Positions 10,691 to 22,208 of a stretch of DNA of 64,000 bases are shown here, piece after piece. The DNA comes from Siphonodentalium dalli (Eukaryota; Mollusca; Scaphopoda; Gadilida; Siphonodentaliidae), in the NCBI GenBank assembly GCA_032622095.1, contig CP136068.1, positions 154,591,151 to 154,655,150 on the forward strand. The letters run 5' to 3'. Both the position numbers and the translations under genes were made by a program. The notes under the pieces are model-generated. The model had not been told where the DNA came from. It was given only the letters and a program-made list of their open reading frames with translations, and did not search any database. Numbering within the stretch: position 1 is the first letter of the stretch; each line of letters opens with the position of its first letter.

Positions 10691-12880
10691 TTGACTTGGG
10701 ATCTATAGTCGTGACTTGGGCACATGGAAGGGAATTTGAGCTAAGGGGGATATATGTTTTTTTTAATTTAAATTTAAATTTAAGGAGACAGCCCAGCACC
10801 CATAGCACCATGATAAAACAATACAGCACCCGTGCCTATACAATCATATTTTGGGGTCAGTGCTCTATCAAAATGTAGTCATTATGAAAAGTATTCCAAG
10901 TTTGACTTCAGAATACAGCCATGCACTGAACAAAATTTATTTGGACACCAGAAATGATTTTGTGCACAGGGGAGGTGAATATTTGTGTTTTTAATAGTCA
11001 AATGCCCAGTATGTGTTTAACCCAATTACTTTAAGTGCTTTCGATAGGTCTGCATCTATGTAAATATTACTACAGCATCCGTGCCTATGAAATCATGTTT
11101 CGGGTTCAGTGTTCTCTCAGACTTTACTTATTATGAAAATTATGCCACATTTGACTTTAGAATATAGGCAGGTACTGAACAAAAACAATTTGGGCACCTA
11201 AAGGGATTATGGGCTCAGTGCAGAGGTGAATAGTTCAGTTTTTAAATTGTAAAATTGGTATTTTTAACTTGCATTGAGCCATGTAGCACATTATATGTGT
11301 TGAACTCCAGTATTTTAAGTGTTTTCGGATTTGCCTGCATCTATATAAAATACATTCAAGACTGGGCTACTCGGAGGGATTTAAGGGCAAGCAGCCGGCA
11401 CATCACCAAACGCACCAATGAAAAAAGCACACAGTACCCATACCTTTAAAATCATATTTCAGGGTCAATGTTCTCTAAGACAACTCATTCTGGAAATTAT
11501 TCCACATTTGGCTTTAAAATATAGGCAGGCATTGGACAAAAGATATATGGGCACATGGAAGGGATTTTTGGCTCAGGTGGCGGGGGACTATTTGTGTTTT
11601 TACTCGTCAAATTGGTATTTTTAACTTTAATTTGGCCCTGTAAATCATTGGAGTACTTTTAGGTTTTTGGATAGTTATGCATCTATGTAAAAAGATTTGA
11701 AAAAGTTTGGGCTCCTCGGTGGGATTTTAGGTTATGGAGCCGGCCCAACACACACAGTACCCATGTAAAACCATACAGCAACCGTGCCTATAAAATCATA
11801 TTTCTGGGTCAGTATTCTCTCAGACTGTAGCCATTCTGAAAATTATTCCACATTTGACTTTAGAATATATAGAGGCAATGGGGGAAAATATCTGGAAGGG
11901 ATTGTGGGTTCTGGTCATGGGAGGGGAGTATTTGTATTTTTTGATAGTCAAGTTGGTATATTTAAATTGAATTGGGCCCTGTATCCTATTATTGGTGCAT
12001 ATTTCTAGCACTTTTAGTGTTTTTGGATAAGGAGGCATCTATATAAAATATTTGCAAAAGTTTGGGCTTCTGTATGGGATTTAAGTGTGCGCACCCATGA
12101 TAAATCCATAAAACATCTGTGCCTATAAAACCATTTTGGGGGTCAGTGTTTTATAAGACTATACCAATTCTGATCTGGGCTCGGGTCAGGGGGGTAATAT
12201 TTGTGTTTTATAAATAGTCAAATTGGTACATTTAACTTGAATTGGGCCATGTAACCGATAGTTGGGTTTCCCCTCAAAGGGCAAGCAGTCGGCCCAATAC
12301 CCACAGCAACCATGATAAATCACACAGCACCCGTGGCTATAAATTATATTTCTGGGCCAGTGTTCTCCCAGACTATACTCATTCTGGAAATTATTTCACA
12401 TTTTACGTAAGAATGTAGGCAGACACTGAATACAATGCTTTGGGCACATGGTAGGCATTTTTGGTTCAATTCAGGAGGAGGAGGTAAATATTTGTGGGTT
12501 TTTTTTTACCAATTATATGTTTTTACCGCCAGCACTTTTAGTGTTTTTGGATAGGTCTGCATCTATATAAGACATGGATTTTGGCTCCTGGTGGGTTTTA
12601 AGGGTATGGAGACGGCCCACACACACAGCACCAATGATACATCCATACATCACCCGCGCCTATAAAATTATATTTCTGGGTTGACATTGTTCTCTTAGAC
12701 TATACTCTTTCTGAAAATTATTCCATATTTGACTTTATGATATAGTCAAATATGGAATAATTTTCAGAACGAGGCAATTGGAAAATGATATGGGCCCCTG
12801 AAGGTGTGTTGGGCTGAAGTGGAAGGTATGTTTTTAATATTAATATCGGTATATCTAACTTGAATTGGGTCATTTAACCC
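10690..12880. repeat. Diverged tandem repeat, unit about 290-350 bp (about 6 copies)
   Basis: Recurring landmarks in order are GGGCACATGGAAGGGATTTT, TCAAATTGGTATTTTTAACTT, AATTGGGCC, GCATCTATATAAAATA, and GCCTATAAAATCATATTTC followed by GGGTCAGTGTTCTC. GCATCTAT landmarks fall near 11050, 11335, 11677, 12033 and 12547, so spacing is irregular because of indels. Non-coding. Confidence 0.8.
12711..12767. repeat. Perfect 24-bp stem hairpin inside the tandem repeat
   Basis: The arms 12711-12734 and 12744-12767 are exact reverse complements around a 9-base loop. The arm sequence (CTGAAAATTATTCCATATTT...) is the normal unit sequence of the surrounding array, so a unit segment has been duplicated in inverted orientation. 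Confidence 0.95.
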
Positions 12881-12884
12881 CGCG

Positions 12885-12960
12885 TACTCTATACACTCAG
12901 GGGGGGGGTACACTGGGTACTCTATACACTCAGGGTGTTACAATCGGTACTCTATGCGTT
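12885..12960. repeat. GTACTCTATACACTCAGGG short repeat
   Basis: The motif GTACTCTATACACTCAGGG occurs twice, with a degenerate third copy (GTACTCTATGCGTTTCGG), and with a G9 run between. Confidence 0.8.
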
Positions 12961-13082
12961 TCGGCTCATATAGAGCGTATTTGATTTTTCAAATATTCCA
13001 ATATGAGCTTATTTCGCGCAATTTTAAAATAAGCTCGTATTGTACTTAATTTCACGAGAACAGACTGGCTACTTGATGTTAA

Positions 13083-13458
13083 CCCTTTACCCAACAGAAG
13101 GGCCCTGTGCCAATGCATTCTTATATATGCGAGTCGACCATAGGTCGCCTCGCATATATAAGAGAATGCATTGGCTTAACACATTAAAAATTATAAAATT
13201 GTTAAAGAATGTAAGAAAAAATGGAAAAAAGTGTTTTTAGGCCAATGCATTCTCTTATATATGCGAGGCGACCTATGGTCGACTCGCATATATAGGAGAA
13301 TGCATTGGCACAGGGCATAACTGTAACTATCACAATGTGATCAAGGAGCCGGTTCCAATGATATCCATATTTGTATGGTTCTATTGAGACAGACCGAAGA
13401 TATTTTAGGCTGTTGAAGCTTTATTTGGCCGGTTTTGGCCGTTTTGTTGGGTAAAGGG
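13083..13458. mobile_element. Non-autonomous TTAA-flanked MITE (piggyBac-type insertion)
   Basis: Perfect terminal inverted repeats CCCTTTACCCAACA and TGTTGGGTAAAGGG are each flanked by TTAA (13079-13082 and 13459-13462), which is the insertion target of piggyBac-type transposases. The 376-bp interior has no transposase. It contains two hairpins, 13109-13175 and 13241-13309. The right part is shared with bases 25-205, where the left end lies outside the window. Family assignment rests only on the TTAA target and CCC ends. Confidence 0.8.
13109..13309. repeat. Paired ATGCATTGGC hairpins
   Basis: Two near-palindromes (13109-13175 and 13241-13309) each begin GCCAATGCATTCT and end AGAATGCATTGGC, with arms of about 30 bp around a TCGACCATAGGTCGCC-like centre. 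They are separated by 65 bp of A+T-rich sequence. Similar pairs occur at 32804-32965 and from 63843 to the window end. Confidence 0.9.
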
Positions 13459-13462
13459 TTAA

Positions 13463-14040
13463 TATTCAGATAGTTCTCAGGTGTTCAAACCGAGATACCA
13501 ACCTCGTCGCCATCGCTATCCGCATACAACCGATTACGTCGACAAAACGTTGTCAAACAATTTGAAATATATGTTATTATAACATATTGGTATAAACATC
13601 GAGTAATATAGTCGTGTTTTAAAATATAAAAATAAAATTTTAAAGAAAATATAAAGAAAATAGAAGTGACTATGGCAACAAATATTTAATTAAAACGTGA
13701 GACAATCAGCCCCTGAAAATATGGACAACCCACCCAAGATACGCACGGGGCGAGTTGTCCATGGGGTCACGCTTCCGTCTATATATTCAGCTGGTTATAT
13801 CCACATGTATATGTATGTATATACAGGAACGGAACCACGCGGCACAGGAACAACCAACACAAATTGAACCGGGACAACCCGACCGAAATAAGGGTGGATT
13901 CACACGTGAATGTAATGTCTGTATGTAAACTCCATGTATTCCATGTATTTTACATGGTCACCCAAATCATTGCTAGTCGATGATGAACTGAAAATGAGGG
14001 CGTTTTAGTCACACTATCAACTCATGAGGTTCATTATGGT
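13463..14040. other. Non-genic stretch, nothing recognised
   Basis: A+T-rich with no supported coding or repeat feature. Confidence 0.4.
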
Positions 14041-14160
14041 GAACAATGACACAAATAAGCCAACTTATGACTTATTAGGTGTACGCTCTTCAACATGTGT
14101 TTTCACCGTGGTCCGGTCCATTATCTGCTTGTTTCAGAATTAAATAGTCACACGGTATTT
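14041..14160. repeat. Interspersed repeat shared with 63299-63440
   Basis: The segment with ACACAAATAAGCCAACT, TTAGGTGTACGCT, GTGGTCCG and CATTATCTGCTTGTTTCAGA recurs at 63299-63440, and more weakly at 33762-33830 (GTGTTTTCATTGTGGTCCGC, CTTATTTCAGAAT). No terminal repeats identified. Confidence 0.7.
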
Positions 14161-14529
14161 TGCTTTGCGTCGCTTACAATTATGGAAAATCTACCGAGTA
14201 CTTAATTCAATGTTTATTGAGACATTACTACGTGACGTGCACACATATTGATTAATAATAACTAACAAACAAAAGGATATACACTCAGGAATAATATAAT
14301 CAGGAACACGATTATGGTGGACAAAACAGTAATAACATAAGTTGAATGTAGTAAGTGTGTTGGTAGGTTTCGTTCTGCTAGAACCAGTCCCGGAAAGTTG
14401 CACTGATATTTCCCGGCTGCCAACAACACTAAACACTAAACCAGATTGGTGTTTTCAGGCTGATTTCGAATCATCGATAGGTGGCACCGAATCGCAAGGT
14501 TTATCAATTATACAACACAAATTAGAGTT

Positions 14530-14915
14530 TGATACTTCCATGAACATTCCTATTCCTATTCCCAAATCCAAACCCCACTCTCAATCTTAACCGTGTCCAT
14601 AACCCAAACCCTATAACCATAACCATACATATCTGCAACCCTAACCACAACCATTGCTCTAGTCGTAACCATAACCACATCCACAATTATAACTGTATCT
14701 GTAACCATAGCCAACCATAACCCATTACCATACCCCTGACTACAACCAATAACATTAGTCATCGTTATAGCCCTAACCCTGACGAAGCACTAACACTAGG
14801 CATAACTTTAAGCCTATTCACAACACCGACACACTCCATAACGCTAACCAAATACTAACCAAAACCCAAACCCTAATTCATCCTCTAACCCTAACCATAT
14901 CCCTAAGCCAAAGCA
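14530..14915 (-). repeat. Degenerate telomere-like CCCTAA/AACCATA tract
   Basis: About 380 bp of C- and A-rich sequence is built from variants of AACCCTAACC, AACCATAACC and CCCTAACCAT. It resembles an interstitial, heavily mutated (CCCTAA)n or related hexamer tract. No long exact run of CCCTAA remains. Confidence 0.75.
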
Positions 14916-15182
14916 TGCAGTAGATGGGGTATATTTGCTCAATTGTAAACATCGACTAGAAAATATTTGATGTTAACATGGTCTACATACAAACACTCCC
15001 CGTGTCAAATGACCCCGTGTACCAACGTTCAGCCCCTATAGGCTTCAACCGTTTAGTCGCCTATGCAGATTTGTCACTTAAACTAACTGCCAGTGCCCAG
15101 TTGCTATCTAATCCCATGGGGATCATGAGTTGAAAGAATTTACAAATATGGTGCATATTCTATAACATTGATATGTTGTGTA

Positions 15183-15365
15183 CTTAATTTGGTTCTTTAA
15201 TTTGGTTCTTCGATGAACCAAACCATACTTGGTTCGTCATTTAGTTCTTTAGTTTGGTTCTTCGCGAAGAACCAAAACATGTTTGTTTGGTTCTTCGTTT
15301 GGTTCGTCTGCTGGGACAAACCTTGAAACCAATTTTGGTTCCCAGATGAACCAAATTTTCGCTGT
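15183..15365. repeat. TTTGGTTCTTCG repeat cluster with a perfect 24-bp palindrome
   Basis: At least seven copies of TTTGGTTCTT or its complement AAGAACCAAA are packed into 180 bp in both orientations. Positions 15253-15276 form a perfect palindrome with 12-bp arms (TTTGGTTCTTCG). Confidence 0.85.
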
Positions 15366-15730
15366 ATATACGTGCAACTTGTAACGTGTGTTATTAAGTT
15401 ATTGATATGGATATGCACACGACCGAAAGAGTCACGTAATTCTACGGCGTCAAACCTACAAGTTTATATATCTCGACCATGCTAGTCTAGCGAAACGTGT
15501 CATATATAGTCGGCGGTGAGGAGCTGACACACTGCTACCACCAATAGCTTCATTCAAAATAAAATATTTCCGCGCCTAAAAATTATAGATTCGTTTGCTG
15601 CACGTTGGCAACTAACATTCTAAACGGTTTAACCGTGTACATGTACGTGCTGACGTCCGTTGGCAGTGGCAACACACGTTATAATTTTAAGTTAAACGTA
15701 AAAGCAGCAGAAACTGACTCTTATGTGATA

Positions 15731-15888
15731 AACTCAAGAGACACACAACGTTTTCAAAGTTTCGTAATAACTTATTCGTTCATGTCTGCAAACGCACATA
15801 ACTGCGTACAACTCAAGAGACACACAACGTTTTCAAAGTTTCGTAATAACTTATTCGTTCATGTCTGCAAACGCACATAATTGCGTAT
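15731..15888. repeat. 79-bp direct tandem duplication
   Basis: Two copies (15731-15809 and 15810-15888) start AACTCAAGAGACACACAACG and differ at about one or two positions near the end (ACTGCGT versus ATTGCGT). A recent event. Confidence 0.95.
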
Positions 15889-15889
15889 A

Positions 15890-18368
15890 ATATTGCATCG
15901 AACATATGCAATTGTAGAATATGGTGTCAATTCACGAAATACTAGTACTTTGAAATAACCTCGATCAATAACCATTACGAATCATAACGTGTCAATCACA
16001 GCAAACTGAAAAGCATTGGTTGTCCCTGAATTAGTCATCAACCTTGTACGTCAATAAACCTAATCGCGATCAATTGAAAATCCACAAATTTGATGATTTG
16101 ACTAAATTTAAAACAAATTAATTAACAAAATTAACCAATTTCCCTTTTATTTATTCTTGCTGATTTTTGAGTATGTTGTCTATACATGGTTTATGTACAT
16201 AATGTACTTACTCATGTACAGAAACATTGTGTTGCAGTTAGTTCCGGGTATATATGCATGTCCTCATAAATATACTACATGCATGGACTTTATTAGTCTG
16301 GCCGACGAGACTCGATTGTGATGTAAATATAAACAAATTGGTATCAAGCTAATTTTTCGTACTTTGGCATGGAAATGTTAGTAGAAGAACATATCCAAAA
16401 TCCGCTAAAATCTGCTTTAGTGAAAACATGTTAGAGTTCTAACGGCCGATTACGTTTGCTATGGTCGCAGTTTGGTCTATATGGCGTATGGTCTAGACGA
16501 AATGGACAATAGGACGATTTTTGTGTCATTATGTGCACGAGAATAACATATACAAATTCAGCTAAAATTATCCGTATGAAAACATGGCGTCCAAGTTGGT
16601 CGTCAAGAACTGTGCGTCAAAATATATCTGACACATTCCACATTAGATCAGAACTGTTATTGTAAACATATACCACACACTTGACTGTGTTCAAGTTCAT
16701 AACATAGAGTATCCCATGCTGACCCCATTACAACATGGCTGTCGGGCCTCCAATTTTCAGAAATGTCCGGTATTTTGCAAAAACAATAGTGTAAACCAAA
16801 CATTCTATTTTCTCTTGAAATGTATTAACAAAAACAATAGCATAGATATACATGGAACCAAAATGTAGTTATTAGAGAGGACCAATAGGGCCGTAAATTC
16901 CAAGATGACTGTCCGAATTGACTAACATGCAATGGTAAATGTTTGTCATACCGCGCATACAAATGTGGTAGATATACATATGTTAAAATCACAAATAAGA
17001 TAATCTGTTTACATGTGGACAGAGGGCGGTAGGAAGACACTATGTAAACGCTATTTTCAACAAAATTATCAATGGTCGCTATAGTGACGGCGAATACGCT
17101 AAGACATATCTAGCTCATGTGGACATTGGGACCGTCTCAATATTGTAATACGTATATAATTAAACACAGCCATGCAAGTATAGGCAATATGATGACAGTA
17201 ACACAGTTCTCACTATCCATCTTGAAACTCATATTGAATCTTGAGTTTTCCAATAAGCGGATTTAGGATGTTTTCCTAAGATACTTCCAAACTCGATGAC
17301 CTCCATTATTACAGCATTCGTCTATATGCCCTACGTTCCATAGGCCAGAATACGAGACTCGCAAAAAAACAAAACAATCGGCCATTAAGAGTAAACTCTT
17401 ACTAAGTTTGAAAAGCCTTAAAGTATTTTCCAAAAGCGGATTTGAGTGGAGTTTGGATATGTTGGTACAGATAGCTTGGTACTTATTGGTTTTACGTCCT
17501 ACGCTCCATCGACCAGACTATATGGCAACACTACAACTGATAGAAATGGCACAACAGGGACGTAGTACCCTGCTCGTAAGTATGATCAGTATGGGTGTTT
17601 TCGAATCCGTGTTTTTTCTACGTTCGTGAACGTGTTCTCCGATGATCTCGAGCGTTGGAATTGTGTGCAGATGCGAATAGAGCTGTCCACGCGTAGTGGG
17701 AGGAGCTTACGGTTGTTTTTGCAGAAATAGTTTAGTTTGTCAGCGCTTGCCATTATGCTATGACTAGATGGAACAGACTACTTTGCGTGCTTCGAGCTAA
17801 TTTTGATAGTTTAAATATTTTTATTTATTTTTTTTTAAATTACTAAAAAAAAAAAATTTAAGTACAATTTGTATTTATTTGGATTGAACTCTTTGCTCAA
17901 TTTGACATTTTATTTTAAATTTAATATTTTTTTAATTTTATTTCAGATTGAACTTCTTGCTCAATTTAACAATAAAACAAATTAAAATAAATAAGACAAA
18001 TTAAAATAACGCCGATAGGCAGCGCGCCTAATTTGGTTTAAATCGGTCCAGGGGTATGGGAGAACAATCGCGAACATATCTTGCTCTTTACTATATATAG
18101 ATACACCTGAGAACAAACATTTATGAGACTCCGCCGTGGAAATTCCTTGTTCGTGATCTTTACTCCCCACAAAACGGGGAGTGAGAACACAAACCCGCGA
18201 ACTCACGTTACGATGTTTTTGTTTCTGTTCCTAGTGTTCGCATCCCCAAGAAGAGTTTGAACCTGTTCAGGAACATAGAATAACACTGATTCGAATACAC
18301 CCTAATTATTTCATTGTATGAAAGGTGTGCATTGACACAGTGTTATCCATACACAGATTGATTTTGTC
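15890..18368. other. Region upstream of the lectin gene
   Basis: No gene is supported. From about 16300 to 17640 the sequence has loosely recurring phrases (ATGGCGTATGGTCTAGACGA, TACGCTCCATCGACCAGACT, AAAAACAATAG) suggesting a decayed repeat. 17800-18000 is A/T low-complexity sequence. A short hairpin ACTCCCC..GGGGAGT lies near 18163-18183. A TATATATAG at about 18092 is 340 bp upstream of the likely start codon, but nothing shows that it acts as a TATA box. Confidence 0.4.
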
Positions 18369-18625
18369 ATGCATGTTAAACTGTGGATACAGCTGGCAGT
18401 AAATGGAAATATCCGAATATATTTCTTAATGTGGACCTTACACCTTTTATTGACAGCATCGTCTTGTATGAACAGTGGACTGATATTCCCAGGAGACGGG
18501 AGATGCATTTGGTATGTTGATGAAATGTCCCAAGTGACGAAATGGATCGATGCACAGGATGAATGCATGGTCATGGGCGGACATCTTCTTATAGTCGACA
18601 GTAGTGCACTGAACGATTTCATCAA
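18369..18625 (+). CDS. Exon 1: leader and first half of a C-type lectin domain
   Basis: The frame opens at ATG 18369; a second Met at residue 21 (18429) precedes a short hydrophobic run (WTLHLLLTASS) and is the more natural signal-peptide start. The lectin fold begins around Cys46 (RCIWYV) and continues through the helix region with WIDAQDECMVMGGHLLIVD, where Cys66 and the GGHL motif match the family's first disulphide cysteine and second strand, then LNDFIK. The exon ends at 18625 before donor GTTAGT, leaving two bases (AA) of a codon. The first base of exon 2 (G) completes it as Lys. The minus-strand ORF over this exon is a shadow. A non-coding 5' exon may exist. Confidence 0.8.
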
Positions 18626-20671
18626 GTTAGTGTTTATAAACTCTATGTCAACATTATATATATAGGTAAAGTAGTGTAGCCGCATAGGTCTGATTGATAG
18701 TTGGGTTGAAATAAATGGTAACACCTTTAAGACCTATTGTATAATTTTTTCGAAATTCTTGATCTGCCATTCTGGAAACATGGCAATGCACTTCCTACGA
18801 AATTGCATCTGTGACCATACGATTGCTGGTACTGGCGTATATCTATATATATATATGTCAGAGTTAACGAGGCGCGGACTCAGTATGAGTGTTCGTTGCT
18901 TCATATTTTGCGTGAACAAATTCTCATTTCTTATCGAAATATATATATATATTATATATATGTATCTGGCGCGATGTTCAGTGCGCAGATAACCGGTCAC
19001 TAAAGTTATATGCGCGGCCAATAAGAAAACATTTACCTGGTATGGTTCGTTGTGGTTCGTCAGTGTTTTGGTGTAGATGATTGGCGTGGAGATGGTAACT
19101 ACAATATGGTTTGTTGTAATTGTTGGTAACATATAGCTGAATTTGTTTAGTGCGTATGGTCCCTGTGTACACACTTATCAGTTTGATGAAGTATACCAGC
19201 CAACGAACTGGTGTGTACATGCAGGGACTGTTCATATCTGTAGATACACACAATGCAATGAGTCCACTAACAAGAGTCGCAACATATAATTCATAATAAT
19301 GCGGCCAATACGAGCATATGGTTTTACATGGTTTGGTTCGTTTTGGGTCGTAAATTGTACTGATAGAGGAAATTCGGTAGAGATACACTGTTAGAAATTA
19401 CCGTCGGTTCGACGGTTTCGGGCCGTCATAATCGACGGTCCCATACCGTTTCATCGGTTTGACGGTCCCATACCGTTATTTTATGTGCCCATGAAAATTG
19501 TCTAATTTAAATATATTTCGTGATTCAAAGTCATGCCGTCAAAATTCAATAGTATGTTTATCGGCGACCATATTATGTACGGCAATTACTTCATACGGTA
19601 TGACTGAATCTTACTCTGCTGGTATTTAATATATTTAATATATATTATTTATCCGGCATTCATTATGTGTTATGCGGATCCGTACGAATTATCAAGAGTA
19701 CGGTACGTTATTCTCATTCCGGGGTTAAGTTCCCGCTTTACCACAGCTCATTTCTTCTCCATTTTCTTTGGCAATGCATATTTGATCGAAAACTATTGTT
19801 TTTGGGAAACTGTTACTTTTCGATTGTGGACAGTTGTTAAGACGGTCTGATTTCGGTTCCTTTGATAACCGGACAAGTTTAAATTCTGCGAAAATCGGCT
19901 TAATCATTGACAATTTCCACTAAATTCGAGAGCAGAGATTCATGCCAATCGATTCATGCCATGAATCCATGGTCTAACTTCATTCCACTCAGTGCTGTGT
20001 TGTGACTTAGTATCAAAACACTGGCACATTTACTGACACAAGAGGATACAGGTACAATTAACACGCGCTTCGATGTCAACCAATAGTGACAATAATAACA
20101 ACGACTCAACGAGCAGCTATTACTATTAGAATGTTGAAAATCCAGTTGACAGTGTTCAGAATCTGATTGTTTCAAAGCACATGCATGTACATTTACAAGA
20201 GAGGATATACATGTACATTTACTGTGCGAACCAGTGTAATTCACAAGAGCTTCAATGTCAACAACAACACCATAAACAGTGAACTGACGCCGCGCTGTGA
20301 TGGTTGATCACATATCTACAATTCCAACTTTACAATTACACGGACCAATTCATCCCGTGTTCATCAATTTTCATTTAAACGTGTGGATATGAGACATTGT
20401 CATCATTCGCCATGTTATCGTCAAGTTATTACGACAATTTACCGGGAGTACACTATTGGTTGGATGTTTTTATCAAACTATCTTTGGCTGACTGACTGAA
20501 ATTGATACTAAGTGTTGTGATACCAGTATACAGTTTGATGCATCATGCTTTAAAATTTCATGGAAAATGTACGACTACAGGAGAACATTGTCGCCAAGTC
20601 ATTGCGCACAGTTATTATGGGATATGCTGTTGTCTTGAAGGTTCCAATCCCAACTAGCTGTTATTGATATA

Positions 20672-21179
20672 CAGTACCAGTCAAAAGAAGTGGTATATTA
20701 AGCGCGCTATTTTTGCGCCCAATATCGCAATAATATTACAAGTGGAAACGCTTATAAGCATGTCGCTTGTGATATTATTGCAATATTTTGCAATTAATAT
20801 CTCAATATTTTGCGCTTAATATTGCGACATCTTGCGCTCAAAATTGTGACATTTAAATCAAATTATTGCTTCTTCTATATTGTTTATTGTATAAATAGAG
20901 ACAATGTTTTAGATATGTATATACTTATAGTTGTAAATGCTATATGTACACTATATGTACACTATATGCACAGTATTTATCTAATATATATATATAACAC
21001 TATCGGGTCTGTATCAAATTTAGCGCGCTTAGTATCGCAATATTTCGCTCTCAATATTGCAATAATAAGCACGAGAGATTTTTGGTATTGTGCTATAATC
21101 ACGCGTTTTTCTAAATTAAGCAGGCTCAATATCGCAATAAAGGTGCGCCTAAAAGTACCACTTCTTCTGACTGGTACTG
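20672..21179. mobile_element. Tc1/mariner-type MITE nested in the larger element (508 bp)
   Basis: Ends CAGTACCAGTCAAAAGAAGT and its complement (ACTTCTTCTGACTGGTACTG) are inverted repeats of about 24 bp flanked by TA on both sides (20670-20671 and 21180-21181). The CAGTACCAGTCAAAAG start is typical of Tc1 superfamily ends. The interior is built from TTGCGCTCAATATTGCAATA-like motifs in both orientations and has no transposase. Confidence 0.85.
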
Positions 21180-21811
21180 TATTGTCATGATGTACGGATT
21201 CACCTGTTAAAACAAAAACTGTGTTTACAAGTGACTGGACAATTGCACGCCTTACATGTTACCAAACAGTATGCCATTAAGATATATTACTTTTACGTGT
21301 ACATAAATTTGAGTTTTAACTGTGAAACATTTAGATTTTTTCTTTTTATGGCTTAAAAGGGCATGCATGCCGATTCATGATTTAGAATGGTCGAAATTAG
21401 TATTACTCATAGCTGAATAGTGATGGGTTGGCTTATCAGCTATTACTAGTTTCGTTTTTTATCTACAGCCATATGTATACAGTAGTTAGTGAAAGAAGAA
21501 CACATTACGCGTGCGCAGCCTTTTTCCGGATTAAATTCTACGAGGCAGATAACAAGCAAAGTTTCATAATATTGTCTATCACTTTATGCATGGAGGATTT
21601 ACATTTCATCAAAACTATGATCGTAACATAAGAACTAAGATGTATTTTTCAGTTACGAATAATACTAGTTTCAACCATTCAAAAACATATGAATCGTAAT
21701 GCCTACCATATTGTCACCATGGGAACCTGGCTAATTATATGGTAAATTAGAAAATTAAGAGCAAAAAATTGGTGTTGACCCATGAAAATACCATTGGTCT
21801 GACCTTTATTA

Positions 21812-22199
21812 GTTACGGTCTTGATATTAATTAAACGGTGTTGAACCATACAAAAATACAACGGTCTGACAGTTACTGGTTACGGTATGCCAGTTACTTA
21901 AACGGTTTTATACCGTGGAACATGCTACGACCTGACCGTATGTTTAACGGTCAAATGTTGGCAGCGATGTTGCGCGGTCTCACACCGTTAAAGCGACGGT
22001 CTTTTTACGGTCTTAATACTAATTAAACGGTGTTGAACCTTAAAACATACAACGGTCTGACAGTTACTGGTTATGGTCTGCCAGTTACTTAAACGGTTTT
22101 ATACCGTGAAACATGCTACGGCCTGACCGTATGTTTAACGGTCAAATGTTGGCAGCGATGTTGCGCGGTCTCAGACCGTTAAAGCGACGGTCTTTTTTC
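21812..22199. repeat. Subterminal tandem duplication of about 192 bp
   Basis: Two copies share TTAATTAAACGGTGTTGAAC, GGTCTGACAGTTACTGGTTA, ACGGTTTTATACCGTG and TGTTGGCAGCGATGTTGCGC with few differences. The dense ACGGT/ACCGT motifs in both orientations could be transposase-binding repeats (inference). Confidence 0.9.
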
Positions 22200-22208
22200 T
22201 AACAGTGT

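Larger units (their letters stand above)
19385..22208. mobile_element. Large inverted-repeat DNA element (2.8 kb)
   Basis: The left end ACACTGTTAGAAATTACCGTC and the right end (reverse complement ACACTGTTAGAAAAAAGACC) form terminal inverted repeats. Both ends are rich in ACGGTC/GACGGT motifs: GACGGTCCCATACCGTT at the left, and a tandem block of about 192 bp at 21812-22199 at the right. No transposase ORF survives. A Tc1/mariner-type MITE is inserted inside. No convincing target-site duplication was found, so family and exact ends are uncertain. Confidence 0.7.

Noticed and set aside
18311-19388. Overlapping minus-strand ORFs of 136-146 codons
   Set aside because: They overlap lectin exon 1 or AT microsatellites and show no domain; the plus-strand lectin evidence is decisive.
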